From assembly GCA_019828595.1 (NCBI GenBank), contig JAHQRK010000027.1:434001-498000 (forward strand): a DNA stretch of 64,000 bases. Direction: 5' to 3'. The notes under the pieces were generated by a model. That model saw only the letters and a list, made by a program, of their open reading frames with translations, had not been told where the DNA came from and searched no databases. The position numbers were made by a program, and so were the translations under genes. The stretch is from Aphanomyces cochlioides (lineage: Eukaryota; Oomycota; Saprolegniomycetes; Saprolegniales; Verrucalvaceae). Shown here one piece after another: positions 1 to 10,191 of the stretch. How positions within the stretch are numbered: position 1 is the first letter of the stretch; each line of letters starts with the position of its first letter.

Positions 1-2
1 CT

Positions 3-1768
3 GAACTTGGCCATCTAGATGTCCAAATGGAGCATGTCGTTGGTCTCTCTCATGCTACTGAGATGCTCATGGCTCTGGGCGACGAATTCAGCGGCGCTGC
101 ATCGTCCAACAAGTCTGCCATTAACTCCATGAACTCGTGGCATTGATTTCTTGTAGGTTGCGGACTGTTTGGCTGACGAAATGCCGCGTCTTCCTCTCAC
201 AGATGCAGCACGACAGCATTGAGCTCATGCGGATGATGCTCGACACTGAGAAATGGGAGCGGCTTTCCATTGCGATTGACGACTCGCGGGGGATTCTTTG
301 GCTCTTGGAGCAACGCAGCGGCTACGTCCTGACGAAACCAGATCATGCTGTACTGCCAAACAACCTTCTTGCCCAATTCACCGACGGCGGCAATCTATTT
401 AGCCCGTCCCAGCGCAAACGCTTCCTCGATGTGCCTGCCATGGAACGCTACACATTTGTCGACGCCCGCAAGGACGAAGAAGACCGCTTGATCGAACGCA
501 TGCTCGAGATGGATCCATACTTGAAAGATCCAAGCATGGACGTCTCACCCATCGTCGATCCCAGCGCAGAGGAAATCATTCGCTTCGGCTCCAAGCACGT
601 CGTGACGTCGTCGGCCTTTTCAGGCTTTCTCCGGTGCGTTTCCTCTCCTCCTGACGTCGAGATTGATGGAACCACTTGTAGATTTTGCGGCATTTACGTC
701 AAGTTGATGCAGCAAGTGCCGCTCTTGAGCGACGACGCATGGACACACTTGCTCGGGCTGTTTGAATTCGTCTTCTACGCCACGTTTTGCGTCTTCTGCC
801 CGGCTGCCAATGTCACGAGACTTCTTGCCCGTCAAACCCCGACGGACCTCCCGTGTGATAACTTGCGCGTGTGGATTCTCAAGCTCCAGCAGCTTTACCC
901 GATCGCACCCGTTCAAGGCCAAGGTACCCCTGGTTTCCTGGAACTTGTCGTTGCATTTGAAGCATTGGTGTTCCAAATGCATGTTCTTTTGACCGCCGCC
1001 AATGCCATGTCGACGTCGCTTGATCCGATTCGCATCGCCATGGACGAAGCAAGAACGTATGTCTATGCGAGCGTGACACCGGTATCGATCCAAGCCGCGG
1101 CCATCCCCGCCATGATTGAAAAAGCGAGCTGGGACGTCAACGACATGTCGGACAAACACAACGAGTATGTCGTGACGGTCGTTCGAAACTGCGGCATCTT
1201 CTGGGGTACGGTCTCCGCCATCCTGGTAGATCGTGATGTCACTGGTTGGTTAGGAACGTTGCAAGGATCGTCGGTGCCACCGGAAGTCCGTGATGAGCTG
1301 TGGGGTTTTGTCGTTCGGGCGATCATGGAAACGCTCGTGGATGGATTCGCCAGCGTGAAGAAATGCTCGATGGAAGGCCGAGCGCTCATGTCGATGGATT
1401 TGATCGCGCTACAGAATGGTCTGGATCTAATCAACCACGTCAGGTACGGCCAGCTCACGCCGTCGGCGTTGGATGCTTCATGGTCTCGTAGCAACCAGAG
1501 TCAGACGACGATGTGGGGACGCTCGTACGTGCACAACTTTATCAAGGCGTATTACTACCAAGAGCCTGAGCTGCTCGCATTCATCGCCGCCAACAAAGTA
1601 AGTCCGGACGACGTCGATGCAACAGAACTGAGCTTGTTCTTGTAGAATCGATATCGCAAAGTCCATTTGGTGAGCTTGGCAACGAATGGCGTCTGTTCGT
1701 CGCTGCGGAAACCAGCGTTCAAAGACTTGATGCACCAAATCGACCAGATCTTTCGGACCGACAAGTAG
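3..1768 (+). CDS. VPS50: VPS50 / syndetin, C-terminal part (EARP tethering complex)
   Basis: Syndetin is the EARP-specific subunit that replaces VPS54 of GARP and tethers vesicles returning from endosomes. The 5' end lies outside the window. I read exons 3-112, 157-633, 682-1443, 1492-1597 and 1646-1768, with introns of 44, 48, 48 and 48 nt that all restore the frame. The DUF2451 C-terminal domain is visible: a MLDTEKW block near the start, then LRFCGIYVKLMQQ across the second intron, and finally EGRALMSMDL, YVHNFIKAYYY and NRYRKVHLVSL. These match the order of blocks in animal VPS50. The donor at 113 (GTCTGC) is the least certain; donors at 104 or 137 keep the same phase. No competing family fits. 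Confidence 0.88.
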
Positions 1769-2027
1769 CGCTGCTGACGTCAGAGACAAGGCAGACGAAC
1801 GCTAGGTTGGTCTTTTTAATTTACAACGCGACACTACGACTAGACAACCACAACAAGTACAGTGACGAGAGCTCTTCCTTTGCACAGACATCGCGACGAG
1901 AAAAGACAATACAGCGGGAAAGAAAACGAATGGACGACAAGAACGACGACGGGAGACGGGGTTTTCATGACACTGTCGAATTACGAGTTCTACAGACCTG
2001 CAGCATCTACGTGGCCTCGCACTTCTA

Positions 2028-3107
2028 GGACAAGAAGGGATAGTCCGTGTAGCCTTTGGCGTCTCCGACATAGAACGTCGACGGGTCTGGCGCGTTGAGC
2101 TCGGCTCCCTTTTCAAAGCGAGCGGGTAAGTCAGGGTTCGCCAAGAACGACGTGCCAAATGCTACGGCATCAAAGAGACCATCGGCAATCCCAGCGTTCG
2201 CTTCGTCCTTGGTGTAGCCCATGTTGACAATGAGTGTGTTCTTGAAATGCTCTCGGAAAATCGGCACGACGTCTCCCGTTTGCACCTGGTCAAAGTCCGC
2301 TCGCATGGCGTGGAAGTATGCCAAGTTGTGCTTTTGGGCGACCTTGGCGACGGCTTCCGAGAGAGCGGCAGGGTCGCTGTCGACCATCGAATTGTAGCTG
2401 TTCAAGGACGAGAAACGAATACCAACGCGATCCGCGCCGACGGCAGCTCGAGCATTTCGCTCAAGAAGCATGTGCGGTTTTCAAGCGATCCACCGTACCC
2501 GTCCGTGCGCTAGTTGCTTCCATTGCGGAGGAATTGATCGATGAGATAGCCATTGGCGGCGTGACTTCGACGCCGTCAAAGCCAGCAAGTTCTTTGCGGC
2601 CGTCGCAAACGTTTGGACAATCGCAGAGAGCTCATCCACGCGAAGTTCGCGCGACTGGACGTTCGGGACCTTACCATTCGGGGTATGGGTCGTGCCTTCC
2701 ACTGCAATCACCGATGGGGCGACGATTTCAGCGTCGTCGTTGAGGTCAGGATAGGCGGCGCGACCGGCATGCCAGACTGCGCAAAGATCTTGCCTCCCTT
2801 GGCATGCACCTCCAGGTTCCCCGTGAAACGCCGACGTGCCTGGCGCGATCACGGTGCATTCTGTAATGAGAAGGCCACCTGAAACGCGTTGGGTAGTATT
2901 CCTTCCAAATCGTTCGGGACGTGCGTCGGACCGGCGCGAGAGCGGGGCGATGAAGATGCGGTTGGCAAAGAGATTGGCCCCGACTTTGATGGGCGTGAAG
3001 AAATTGCGCGTGGCAGTGGCTGCCATGCCGATGCCAAAAGGGAAAATGAGCGCAGGAGCAAGTTTGGCGACGGCGCCAAACTTTGTTTTAGGTGCATTGA
3101 ATATCAT
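2028..3107 (-). pseudogene. Old yellow enzyme (NADH:flavin oxidoreductase) pseudogene
   Basis: Remnant of an FMN-dependent alkene reductase of the OYE/NemA family, which reduces activated C=C bonds with NAD(P)H. Recognisable blocks run N- to C-terminally on the minus strand: NRIFIAPLSR, GGLLITE, WHAGRAA, the GFDGVEV region near 2570, VGADRVGIR, and an intact end finishing in YTDYPFLS. The blocks lie in different frames. I see shifts near 2920, near 2790 and near 2580. A CAG-to-TAG change turns the usual NGSNQRT into NGSN-stop (about 2510), and there is a further shift near 2470. The last 148 codons are open. None of the breaks has a GT-AG border, so introns do not explain them. Sequencing error could explain one break but not all. 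Confidence 0.8.
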
Positions 3108-3110
3108 GGA

Positions 3111-3702
3111 CGAAACATGAAGCCACGTATCATATCACACATTTCTATCATGATGAAATTCCTAAAATCAGTACTTTCAACATATTCACTCAGATAAATT
3201 CAGTAATAAACGATGAGTAACTGATTTGTACTGTATAGGGGAATTCCAGTGTGAAAACTGTGATCTCGTTATGAATCAGAGCACCAGACGTAATCCATGC
3301 CCTGCAATGGACAGCATTCGTCCTGGGTAGACTCGAGATAGAAGGCGATATGACGGTGATTCGTATGGCCGTAATCGCCGTCTTCTCTTTGTATACGCTA
3401 GGTTTGTCCGAGCGTGTCAACCGGACCAAGATGTGAGCTTGTACCTCGACTATGTCCCCCAGTCGGCAAGGCGTCTTGAATTAACTTCAAGTGTTTCACG
3501 AGTAAAGTATTATGGAGACTTGCCATTGCTTGGCGTCACTCTGCTGGAGGTGAGTCCTCACTCATGCTCCTTGATGGCACTATCAAGCATTCGCTTCCAG
3601 TTGAATCGGGGAGCGCCGTCATGTCGTTTGGCTCCATGTATCGTGCATTGCAGAGGAGGAGGCGAATTGGTATTCTTTCTAATTTACAACTCGTGAGAGC
3701 AA
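3111..3702. other. Intergenic spacer with no supported gene
   Basis: Between the OYE remnant and the MFS gene I find only short unsupported frames in both directions. A TTTGTATAC string occurs near 3390, similar to the palindrome upstream of the MFS gene. The last part must carry the 3' untranslated region of the minus-strand transporter. Confidence 0.5.
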
Positions 3703-5142
3703 CTAGACGGCCGCAGCCGGCGCTGCCGTGACGACTGCTGCTTCTGGTGCGTCTAACGCTTCAGGTTCTTTAGTTGAGGCATCTGTGTTGGCGATGCGCT
3801 TTCGAGCAAGGCAGACGCCGATCGCGGCAAAGAAAATCGCCCACAGCATCCACGCAAATGGGAAAAGCAGCGTGAGTTTGAGCCCAATGCGATCCTGGAC
3901 GCAGTTGGGATGCAGCACGCCTTGGCCTGGAATCGTCCGGCAGTTGGGCGCATTGTAGTCCTTGAACAAGCCAAGCACAATGGGCGAAGGCACGTCGCCG
4001 AAAAGATGGGAAAGCATCGTGTTGATGCCCAAGGCCAAGCCTCGCTTGCGTTTCTCGACCGAGAGAAGGAGCGCCACGACTGACGCAGGTACACAACCAA
4101 AGAGGAACGTGAGCGCTATGGCGAGTACAACGACACTGACCATGTTCCAATCCTGGTAGAGGCAGCCCCAAGAGATCATGAGGAAGAGCGTGCCGCACAT
4201 GAGGAAGAAGAGAGCTTGCTTGGTAGCCTTGCCGAGGCGGAAGAGTTCGTTTTCGTTCCCAGAGCAGCTCTGGTCGAGGAGATATCCACCGAGGAGTGTG
4301 CCAACCGTCCCAGCAACGACGATGATGCCACCAAAGACCATGGCGGCTGAGCTTTCTTCAAAGAGACCGAGGCCGATCAAGAGCGACGGGCCGAATGCGG
4401 CGAGACCGGAGATACTGAAGACGTACGCTGAGGAGCCGAGCGACATGAACATGAAGAGTGGGTTCTTCACGATGCCGCCGAGTTCTCTGCAGAACGACAC
4501 GGGTTCGACGTGCTGATGACCACTTGGGAGATCAAACTTGGCCGGAATACAAAAGATGCAGAGCAGGACAAACGGAATCATGAGCAAACCTTCCGTGTAG
4601 AACGCCCATGGCCAGCGCAATGGCGACGTGGCGAACGCGGCGCTGTAGAAATAACCCGCTGCTGTGCCGATCGTAATCCCGCAATAAAAGATGCCAAGCC
4701 AGGACGTTCGCTTGGACGGCGGGGCAAAATCTTCAATGAACGACGGCACGATCGCCTGGAAGGAAGATTCGCCAATTCCACTCAAAACACGCCCTGCCAT
4801 GAGCATCACGAGACTGCTCAATGGATCTGCCAACCCGCAGAGGAGCATCGCAAGGCACCAAATAGACAAACCGATCGAGATCAATGCAAACGGTCGACAG
4901 TGGATCGCCCAGTACCCAAACGGGATGCTGAAGATGGAATAGCCGGCAATGAACGCCGAGACGAGCAAGCCAAGGTACGCATTCTCATGGTCGAGCGACA
5001 TGTGCGGCACATTGACGAGGCATTCTGTGATAAAACTCTGGAACTGGATCGGAGACCCAGGGATGATGCCGCGGTCAATGTAGTTGAGCAGGTTGATCAC
5101 GCAGAGGAGCGTGAAGATCGCTCCGACATTCGGCAGCTTCAT
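3703..5142 (-). CDS. Spinster-like major facilitator superfamily transporter
   Basis: A single-exon multi-span transporter of about 479 residues. Members of the Spinster group export sphingosine-1-phosphate or lysophospholipids in animals and plants; the substrate here is unknown. The first helix carries LLNYIDRGIIPG, the loop after helix 2 has a degenerate MFS motif A (GYWAIHCRPF), and GRVLSGIGESSFQAIVPSF followed by FYCGITIGTAAGYF is typical of Spinster proteins. About twelve hydrophobic segments can be counted. The tail is alanine-rich and ends AAPAAAV. I start at the Met at 5142 (MKLPNVG). The upstream in-frame Met at 5220 would add 26 polar residues read through a palindrome that looks like promoter or leader DNA. 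Confidence 0.85.
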   Translation of the reverse strand: MKLPNVGAIFTLLCVINLLNYIDRGIIPGSPIQFQSFITECLVNVPHMSLDHENAYLGLLVSAFIAGYSIFSIPFGYWAIHCRPFALISIGLSIWCLAMLLCGLADPLSSLVMLMAGRVLSGIGESSFQAIVPSFIEDFAPPSKRTSWLGIFYCGITIGTAAGYFYSAAFATSPLRWPWAFYTEGLLMIPFVLLCIFCIPAKFDLPSGHQHVEPVSFCRELGGIVKNPLFMFMSLGSSAYVFSISGLAAFGPSLLIGLGLFEESSAAMVFGGIIVVAGTVGTLLGGYLLDQSCSGNENELFRLGKATKQALFFLMCGTLFLMISWGCLYQDWNMVSVVVLAIALTFLFGCVPASVVALLLSVEKRKRGLALGINTMLSHLFGDVPSPIVLGLFKDYNAPNCRTIPGQGVLHPNCVQDRIGLKLTLLFPFAWMLWAIFFAAIGVCLARKRIANTDASTKEPEALDAPEAAVVTAAPAAAV

Positions 5143-5187
5143 CTTGTCACTCAAAGGAGATTCCCATGAGCGACATCTATCTTGGTC

Positions 5188-5204
5188 TTTGTATACTATA
5201 CAAA
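5188..5204. promoter_or_regulatory. 17-bp palindrome upstream of the MFS gene
   Basis: TTTGTATACTATACAAA reads as a perfect inverted repeat around one central base and lies 46-62 bp upstream of the chosen MFS start. A nearly identical copy is at 11464-11479, and shorter TTGTATAC relatives occur near 3390, 5445 and 36690. A transcription-factor or core-promoter site is inference. Confidence 0.35.
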
Positions 5205-5220
5205 TTCCCCATGCACACAT

Positions 5221-5345
5221 TATCCGGATGACCGATTCTTATCCGAAAGGCCAGATTCATCCGCTTGCCAACCTAACAATCCGGATAACATTCTCATATC
5301 CGGACAGCTCAACTCATCCGAATAAGGCATTATGTTTATCCGGCT
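5221..5345. promoter_or_regulatory. Cluster of about seven TATCCGGA-type motifs
   Basis: Between 5221 and 5345 the core ATCCGGA or ATCCGAA occurs about seven times (for example 5221, 5240, 5279, 5298, 5315, 5337). The cluster is 80-200 bp upstream of the minus-strand MFS start. The same core clusters upstream of the glycosyltransferase, TM9SF and SR genes in this window, which argues for a shared cis-regulatory element rather than chance. Confidence 0.45.
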
Positions 5346-5457
5346 CGCTCGAATTGAGAAGAACCGCGTCGAGGGAACATGGAACGAGCATGCAAGTACA
5401 AACGACGACAAGCGGTCCATTGGCTTGATTTGAGTGTCGTCTTCTTGTATACTATGA

Positions 5458-5930
5458 CTAGACGTGGACCATTGCATTCCATGGCGCATGAATCAAAGTC
5501 CCGCCTCGCTTGACCAATGTTGCCCTCGGTAGTAGCATGGAATCGGTGGGGAAGTAACAATGCGCCCCCACTTCCATCTTTAGCCTGCCCCCCCCCCCAA
5601 CTTGGACAACGCGGAGAGGACCCAAACCCCCCGCACGCCCTTGAGGCTGGCCGATGGTGGCTTCTTCAATTTTCGTTGTCGACGACACACCGCATTTCAT
5701 CTTCGACGTCGTCATGGTCTCGTGAGGTTTGATGCTCGCGTTCGATCCCGAAGCTTGGAGTATTGAAACGCAACGTGCAGCCATTGAGAGTCCAACGAGT
5801 GTAATCTTGACCGGTTGAGGGACATGGAAACGCTCGGTCGGGTGTAATGTCCAAGTCCGAGCGCCGGGCATTCGAGTTCGCGCTGAATGCGTCGATACTC
5901 ACGGGGGGAAGACAATAATATTACAATCAC
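5458..5930 (-). other. Unresolved, possibly decayed coding stretch with a homopolymer C run
   Basis: All three minus frames have overlapping open stretches here, but none is recognisable and none joins convincingly to another by a 40-50 nt intron. A run of about ten C at 5590-5599 sits in the middle and could hide a frame error or mark decay. I do not assign a product. A real short gene with an error in the homopolymer remains possible. Confidence 0.25.
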
Positions 5931-5940
5931 AAAGCTACGA

Positions 5941-6333
5941 CTAGAAGTTCATGCGTCCAAACCGTTTGCAGTCGACGCGGCGAGGACATGGGCGGAGCGC
6001 TTTTTCAAGCACTCTCTCGGAGAATGCGCCGGGCAATTGCTTGCCCGACAACGAGATGGGAACAAGGAAGTGTGCTTCGCCAGAGTATTCCAGCAGGAGG
6101 TCGCGGAATGCGAGGTATTCCCTCTTGCGCAACACCTTCTTGCCGACGACATCGTCCAAGCACGTAAAGCTGCCAAACGTGCGGTGGTCCACGAGTCGAT
6201 CGGCCACGACGTCCGACACTTGGAGGCATTCCATGAGCTGTTGCTTGGATGCCGTGTTGAGGAATCGCAAAGCCGCGGTCGATTTCGGCGACGTCGGCAT
6301 CATGATGTCATTCGGTTGAGGGGACTTGCCCAT
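5941..6333 (-). CDS. Small protein with helix-hairpin-helix-like segment
   Basis: An uninterrupted frame of 130 residues with an ATG start. Residues about 22-55 read LRFLNTASKQQLMECLQVSD followed by VVADRLVDHRTFGSF. This has the layout of a ComEA/KIF22-type helix-hairpin-helix: LN.A...L, then A..I..R..G.F. Such modules usually bind the DNA backbone without sequence preference. The remainder (VLRKREYLAFRDLLLEYSGEA) is probably helical. The C-terminus is basic (RPCPRRVDCKRFGRMNF). I know no orthologue by name. The DNA-binding role is inference from the fold-like pattern. Confidence 0.5.
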   Translation of the reverse strand: MGKSPQPNDIMMPTSPKSTAALRFLNTASKQQLMECLQVSDVVADRLVDHRTFGSFTCLDDVVGKKVLRKREYLAFRDLLLEYSGEAHFLVPISLSGKQLPGAFSERVLEKALRPCPRRVDCKRFGRMNF

Positions 6334-6399
6334 TATAGATCCAATTGGAAAATGAACCGATTAGCTCGCCCAAGTTCAACTTGATCGTTCTCGGGACAT

Positions 6400-7750
6400 A
6401 AGATGCGGTGCAAACTCCAACCGCTCGACGCCTCCACAGCTTCATTTGGACAGGAAATCCAGAGGATATTCATCCTTCCATGCACGGTGTCGTGGCTCTG
6501 AAAGCTGGAGACGATTGCGGTCGGTTCAAGTGATAAAGAGCGCCATCTTGGTCTCCGACCAGGTCAGTCGAATTGCACCAATCGCAGCGACAATTTCTTA
6601 AATCTGGCCCACTCGTGGCGTGTTTTTGCGGAAACCGTCACTCGTCGCCAAGTCGACAGAGCCACGATGTACTTGGCGAGTGGCTGCGGCCGTCGGACGC
6701 GTAGAAATGCGTCCGTCGAGAGCGCAATCGACCGCGCGTGGTATAAAAAAGAACGTAGCATCCGCGACGGATAAAGTTGCCAATGGACGAGACGGTGTCG
6801 CCCCATCTTGTCAGTCTGAGGCGGCGAGAACCACGTCATCCTTGACGTTGGATCTTGTTTGCATGGAACGTTCACATTCCTTCCATACGTATCGCAACTT
6901 TGAGAAGCATCCGACGCTTTAGGGAGCTATTGAGGCTGCATTATTGTAACCTAGTTCCTCCCTCCTCTCGTGAAGCAACAGCTCCGAGCCGTGAGTTCCT
7001 CGCATGGAGACCAAAGGCAGCTCCGTCAACGACGCTGGCATGAAGAGATCACTCAAAAGCCCACGACTCACATCTGTCGCCTCAAAGAGTTTCATGGAGT
7101 GACGAAGAGTCTTGTCAAAAGCAGCGGGCGATGGATTCAAGCCGTCGACGTTGACGGTAGGTCCATGAAAGCGAGGAACTGTCCATCGCCGCTATCTCGG
7201 GCTACTGGTCCATTTCAAGCCAGCAGCGAAAGCTCGTCCCATCAAAGTCCTTCCGTCGAGTGGCGTTTTCCCTTGAAAACACCACACGAGCTCGCCATGG
7301 TCGCCTCCAAGATGGCTTTCCTGCATCTATAAATGCAATCCCACCTGAAACGTCCATCGTGGCTTTCCACCCCAGCCATCCATCCACGTTATCCCCTTGG
7401 CTGTCGTCACTCGACGCCAGCAGTGAGCGAGCATTCAAGTCGTTGGTTCAGGCAGAAGGAATCACATCGTGGCGGCAACAGCGGCGGCACCTGGCATGTG
7501 AAGCTGCCTATTTATATCGACACCGCCGTCGTGCCGCAGTGAAACAACCCAAAGCTGTTTCACCAGTGCAAGAGTGAGCTGCTCCTCCTTGGGCACAGCA
7601 GCTCCACACCTTATTTTTAGCGCTCCACGTCGTTCGTCAGCCAATGATGCCGTCTCCGTCGGCTATCTTGAGCTTCCGCCTATTTTGATCCATGAAACGC
7701 CGCGCAACTGACAGCGAGCTATTTTCGCCGTGAAACGCATCGCGCTGGGA
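6400..7750. other. 1.35-kb stretch without a confident gene
   Basis: Several minus-strand frames of 60-105 codons occur. One is 7140-6922, with AAFDKTLRHSMKLFEATDVS. Another is 7438-7202, with FIDAGKPSWRRPWRARVVFS. Joining them would need a 27-nt intron, shorter than any supported intron in the window. They may be parts of one decayed or unrecognised gene. The last 150 bases must hold the promoter of the 7784 gene. Confidence 0.3.
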
Positions 7751-7783
7751 TTTGCATCAATCTCTCACTTGTGAATCGGAATC

Positions 7784-9583
7784 ATGAGTGCCAAGCCAGC
7801 TACTGAAGACACTGTCGTCGGTCTCGACCAACCTTACGTTGACGTGAATGGAAGCGGCGCGCCTGTGAAAGGCGGCGGTGGCGGCGGTGGATCTGCTGCT
7901 GCTGGATCGTCTGCCGTGTCGCTCAAAGCCACGATTGCCCTCGGTCTTGTCATCTTTGCCTTGCTCCAACTGATTGCCCTGTGGGTGCTCACGTTCGTCT
8001 ACCATATCCCGGTCGATGCCGTCCAATTGTCCACTTCGTCCTTTGGTGGGTCCACCGACCAGCGCGCTCTGAGCTTTGCCCCTGGTACGTCGACGCTCCG
8101 AGTCGGTGCCGGCACGACGGCGTACTTGGACGCTGCCACGCTGCCATCGGACACGATGCACTACGTCCAACTTGCGCCCACGACCTCTGCCGCGCCATCA
8201 ACCGTGGCGGTCTTCTCGTACTACCTCCCTGACAAGTCGCAGACGGCCGTCACGGTTGTGCGCGTCAAGTCGGACAAGTCCGTCTCGATCGACGCGGTCG
8301 ACTCGGCCAACACCGTGACGAACCAGATCCGTGGCCTGGCGACACTCTCGGACTCGACAACCGTGGCACTGGAACAAACGTCGCTCGGCAACGTCTTCGT
8401 GACGCCCATCTCGACCGTCGGCCAGACTGTCTCTGTCCAAACGAGCAAGCGCGTCTCCGTCGCGACTGGCTCCATCTCGAACGCGATCGGCGCCGTCTCT
8501 TCGTCGCAATTTGTCGTCGCGTACTTTGAACAATACGCTGCGTCGACCAACTACTACCAGCGCCTTGTTGGCGGCAGCGTCGGCTCGGATGGAACAATTA
8601 CGCTCTCATCGACTCCTCTTCAGTTCGGCACTGCCAACTTTTACGGCAACTCGACGAGCCAAAGCACGACGTTTGGCAAGCCAACGACCGTGTCGAGCGT
8701 CGCGAATGCGTTCCTCTTGCCGTGGTGGTCCAGCACGACGACGAGCAACCCTGGGCTTTGCATCTTCCAAGGTGCCGTCGGTTCGAATGGAGATGTGACC
8801 AAGAAGAGCGAAACATGCTCGACCAAGTACCTCCCAGCCAACTTTGTCGACTCGACAGTGATCTCGTCGACGAGCATCCTCTTGGCCTTCCACGACAGCA
8901 ACAACAACAACGAATTCACGCTCCTCATCGTCGAAGCCTCGGCGTCCAAGGTCTTCTTCAAGAGCTCCTTCATCGTCAGCGGCGCCGGCGGCTCGTACAA
9001 CTTTGGCTCGTTCTACTCGTGGTATCCCCGCCCCGTGGTCTCGCTCGTCAGCTCCACGCGCGTCGCCGTCGCTCTCTTCAACCCAAGCAGCCAAGGCCGT
9101 CCATACACGCAAGTCTTTGCTCTCACGGACGCGAGTAGCTTGAAACCAGTCACGCCGCTTCTTCCTCTTGCTGACTCAAGCTTCACACTGGCTGGGCCTG
9201 CAAACAGCGCCGCTGCATCTGGATCCGTGACGCTTGCGATCGTCCCTGTCTCGTCGGAAGCATTCCTTGTATCGTACGCTGGTAAACTCTCGACGATGGC
9301 CTCCCCCAAGCGCTTGTCGCTTGTGGAATTCTACGGTCCTGTCGCTGGCATTGGCAAGGGATCGAAGGGTCTCATCGTCAACGGCGTTGCTTCAGTCGGC
9401 GGTGGACTCACGTCTGGCATGAGTTACTACACGACGACCAAAGGCGATGTCGTGAGCGTGACCTCCACCGACGCGACGGCCGATTACTTTGTCTCGGGCA
9501 CGTCGACTGTTGTGTCCGCCGACTCTCGTCTTGGTGTCGCTGTCGACGACAAGTCCATCTACGTGACTGCCCGCGCCGCGTAG
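7784..9583 (+). CDS. Type II membrane-anchored Ser/Thr-rich repeat protein (surface or secreted)
   Basis: A single exon of 599 residues. After a 45-residue cytoplasmic-type leader with a glycine run (residues 31-36) comes one strong membrane helix (about 48-70, ATIALGLVIFALLQLIALWV). No cleavable signal precedes it. The remaining 530 residues are Ser/Thr/Val-rich and repeat short beta-strand-like units of the kind TVALEQTS, QFVVAYFEQ, SILLAFHDS, RVAVALFN and AFLVSYAGK. This spacing suggests a beta-propeller outside the cell. Few cysteines are present. Third-position bases are mostly C/G, unlike the neighbouring transposons, which suggests high expression. Function unknown; a cell-surface or wall-associated role is inference. 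Confidence 0.75.
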   Translation: MSAKPATEDTVVGLDQPYVDVNGSGAPVKGGGGGGGSAAAGSSAVSLKATIALGLVIFALLQLIALWVLTFVYHIPVDAVQLSTSSFGGSTDQRALSFAPGTSTLRVGAGTTAYLDAATLPSDTMHYVQLAPTTSAAPSTVAVFSYYLPDKSQTAVTVVRVKSDKSVSIDAVDSANTVTNQIRGLATLSDSTTVALEQTSLGNVFVTPISTVGQTVSVQTSKRVSVATGSISNAIGAVSSSQFVVAYFEQYAASTNYYQRLVGGSVGSDGTITLSSTPLQFGTANFYGNSTSQSTTFGKPTTVSSVANAFLLPWWSSTTTSNPGLCIFQGAVGSNGDVTKKSETCSTKYLPANFVDSTVISSTSILLAFHDSNNNNEFTLLIVEASASKVFFKSSFIVSGAGGSYNFGSFYSWYPRPVVSLVSSTRVAVALFNPSSQGRPYTQVFALTDASSLKPVTPLLPLADSSFTLAGPANSAAASGSVTLAIVPVSSEAFLVSYAGKLSTMASPKRLSLVEFYGPVAGIGKGSKGLIVNGVASVGGGLTSGMSYYTTTKGDVVSVTSTDATADYFVSGTSTVVSADSRLGVAVDDKSIYVTARAA

Positions 9584-9635
9584 ACAATCTTAGACCAGAC
9601 CATGCATAGATAACTACATTGAAAATACACAGACC

Positions 9636-10040
9636 TTACTCGACAATCTTGGTTCGAAGCGTGTCTTGCACACGGACATGGAGATCTGCAACATACTTGT
9701 CGGCTGCACTGCGTAAAGCGATGAGTTTCGCGTCGAGGAGTGGCTCGTATTTCTTGAGGAGGGGTCGAATGACCGACCGATAAATGATCGCGGCGCCGCG
9801 AGTCTTGGGAAGCATGAGCCAGACGAGAAATAGGCACTTGAGCACATAGTATCCTGGGAAGAACTGCAAGACCGTCTCTGCTGCTTCTTCCACCGACGTT
9901 GTGAGCGCATAGACGACCCAGTACGTTAACCACTGCTTGTCGTCGTCATCTGCAGGCGATTCCAGCGCTTTGAAGCTCGCATAGGCTGGGTAAAGCACGC
10001 CAACGCCTGAGACGACCGGTCGCGACAGCAACGCTCCCAT
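9636..10040 (-). CDS. TB2/DP1/HVA22 (REEP-like) ER membrane-shaping protein
   Basis: A 134-residue protein of the REEP5/Yop1/HVA22 family, which inserts hairpins into ER membranes and bends tubules. Typical features are LYPAYASFKALESP near the N-terminus, then DKQWLTYWVVYALTTSVE, and the second hairpin YYVLKCLFLVWLMLPKTRGAA followed by IIYRSVIRPLLKKYE. The amphipathic C-terminal helix follows (LRSAADKYVADLHVRVQDTL). It converges on the 7784 gene with a 52-bp gap between stop codons. The ATG at 10040 is preferred because no upstream in-frame ATG exists. Confidence 0.88.
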   Translation of the reverse strand: MGALLSRPVVSGVGVLYPAYASFKALESPADDDDKQWLTYWVVYALTTSVEEAAETVLQFFPGYYVLKCLFLVWLMLPKTRGAAIIYRSVIRPLLKKYEPLLDAKLIALRSAADKYVADLHVRVQDTLRTKIVE

Positions 10041-10055
10041 CAAGATATGAAGATC

Positions 10056-10090
10056 TGTAAAACCTTAACCCCTGAACCCCCAAACCCTGC
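10056..10090. promoter_or_regulatory. Telo-box-like CCCTAAC/AACCCC repeats upstream of HVA22 gene
   Basis: The stretch CCTTAACCCCTGAACCCCC, followed by AAACCCTG, lies 16-50 bp upstream of the HVA22 start. It resembles degenerate telomere repeat, or the plant telo-box AAACCCTA. A similar stretch lies upstream of TatD at 40264-40322. Regulatory function is inference. Confidence 0.35.
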
Positions 10091-10191
10091 ACCCCGCAAC
10101 GTTGACCAGACCCTGGGAAAATCGTATTAACCACCTACAGTACTACTCCGGTTCGCAATGATTGATAGCAAGTTTACACTTGATTAAAGTA

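Noticed and set aside
137..156. A 20-nt intron in VPS50 (GTGGCA...TTGTAG)
   Set aside because: The same acceptor with a donor at 113 gives a 44-nt intron in the same phase, in line with the other introns.
5586..5600. Poly-C/G run as a regulatory or recombination signal
   Set aside because: A single ten-base homopolymer is common and prone to sequencing error; nothing else supports function.
6922..7438. A two-exon minus-strand gene
   Set aside because: The only in-frame join needs a 27-nt intron and no domain is visible; left as unresolved.
7784..9310. Several 60-170 codon minus-strand frames under the surface-protein gene
   Set aside because: The C/G-biased third positions of the real gene remove stops from the opposite strand; the peptides are Arg/Ser-rich shadows.
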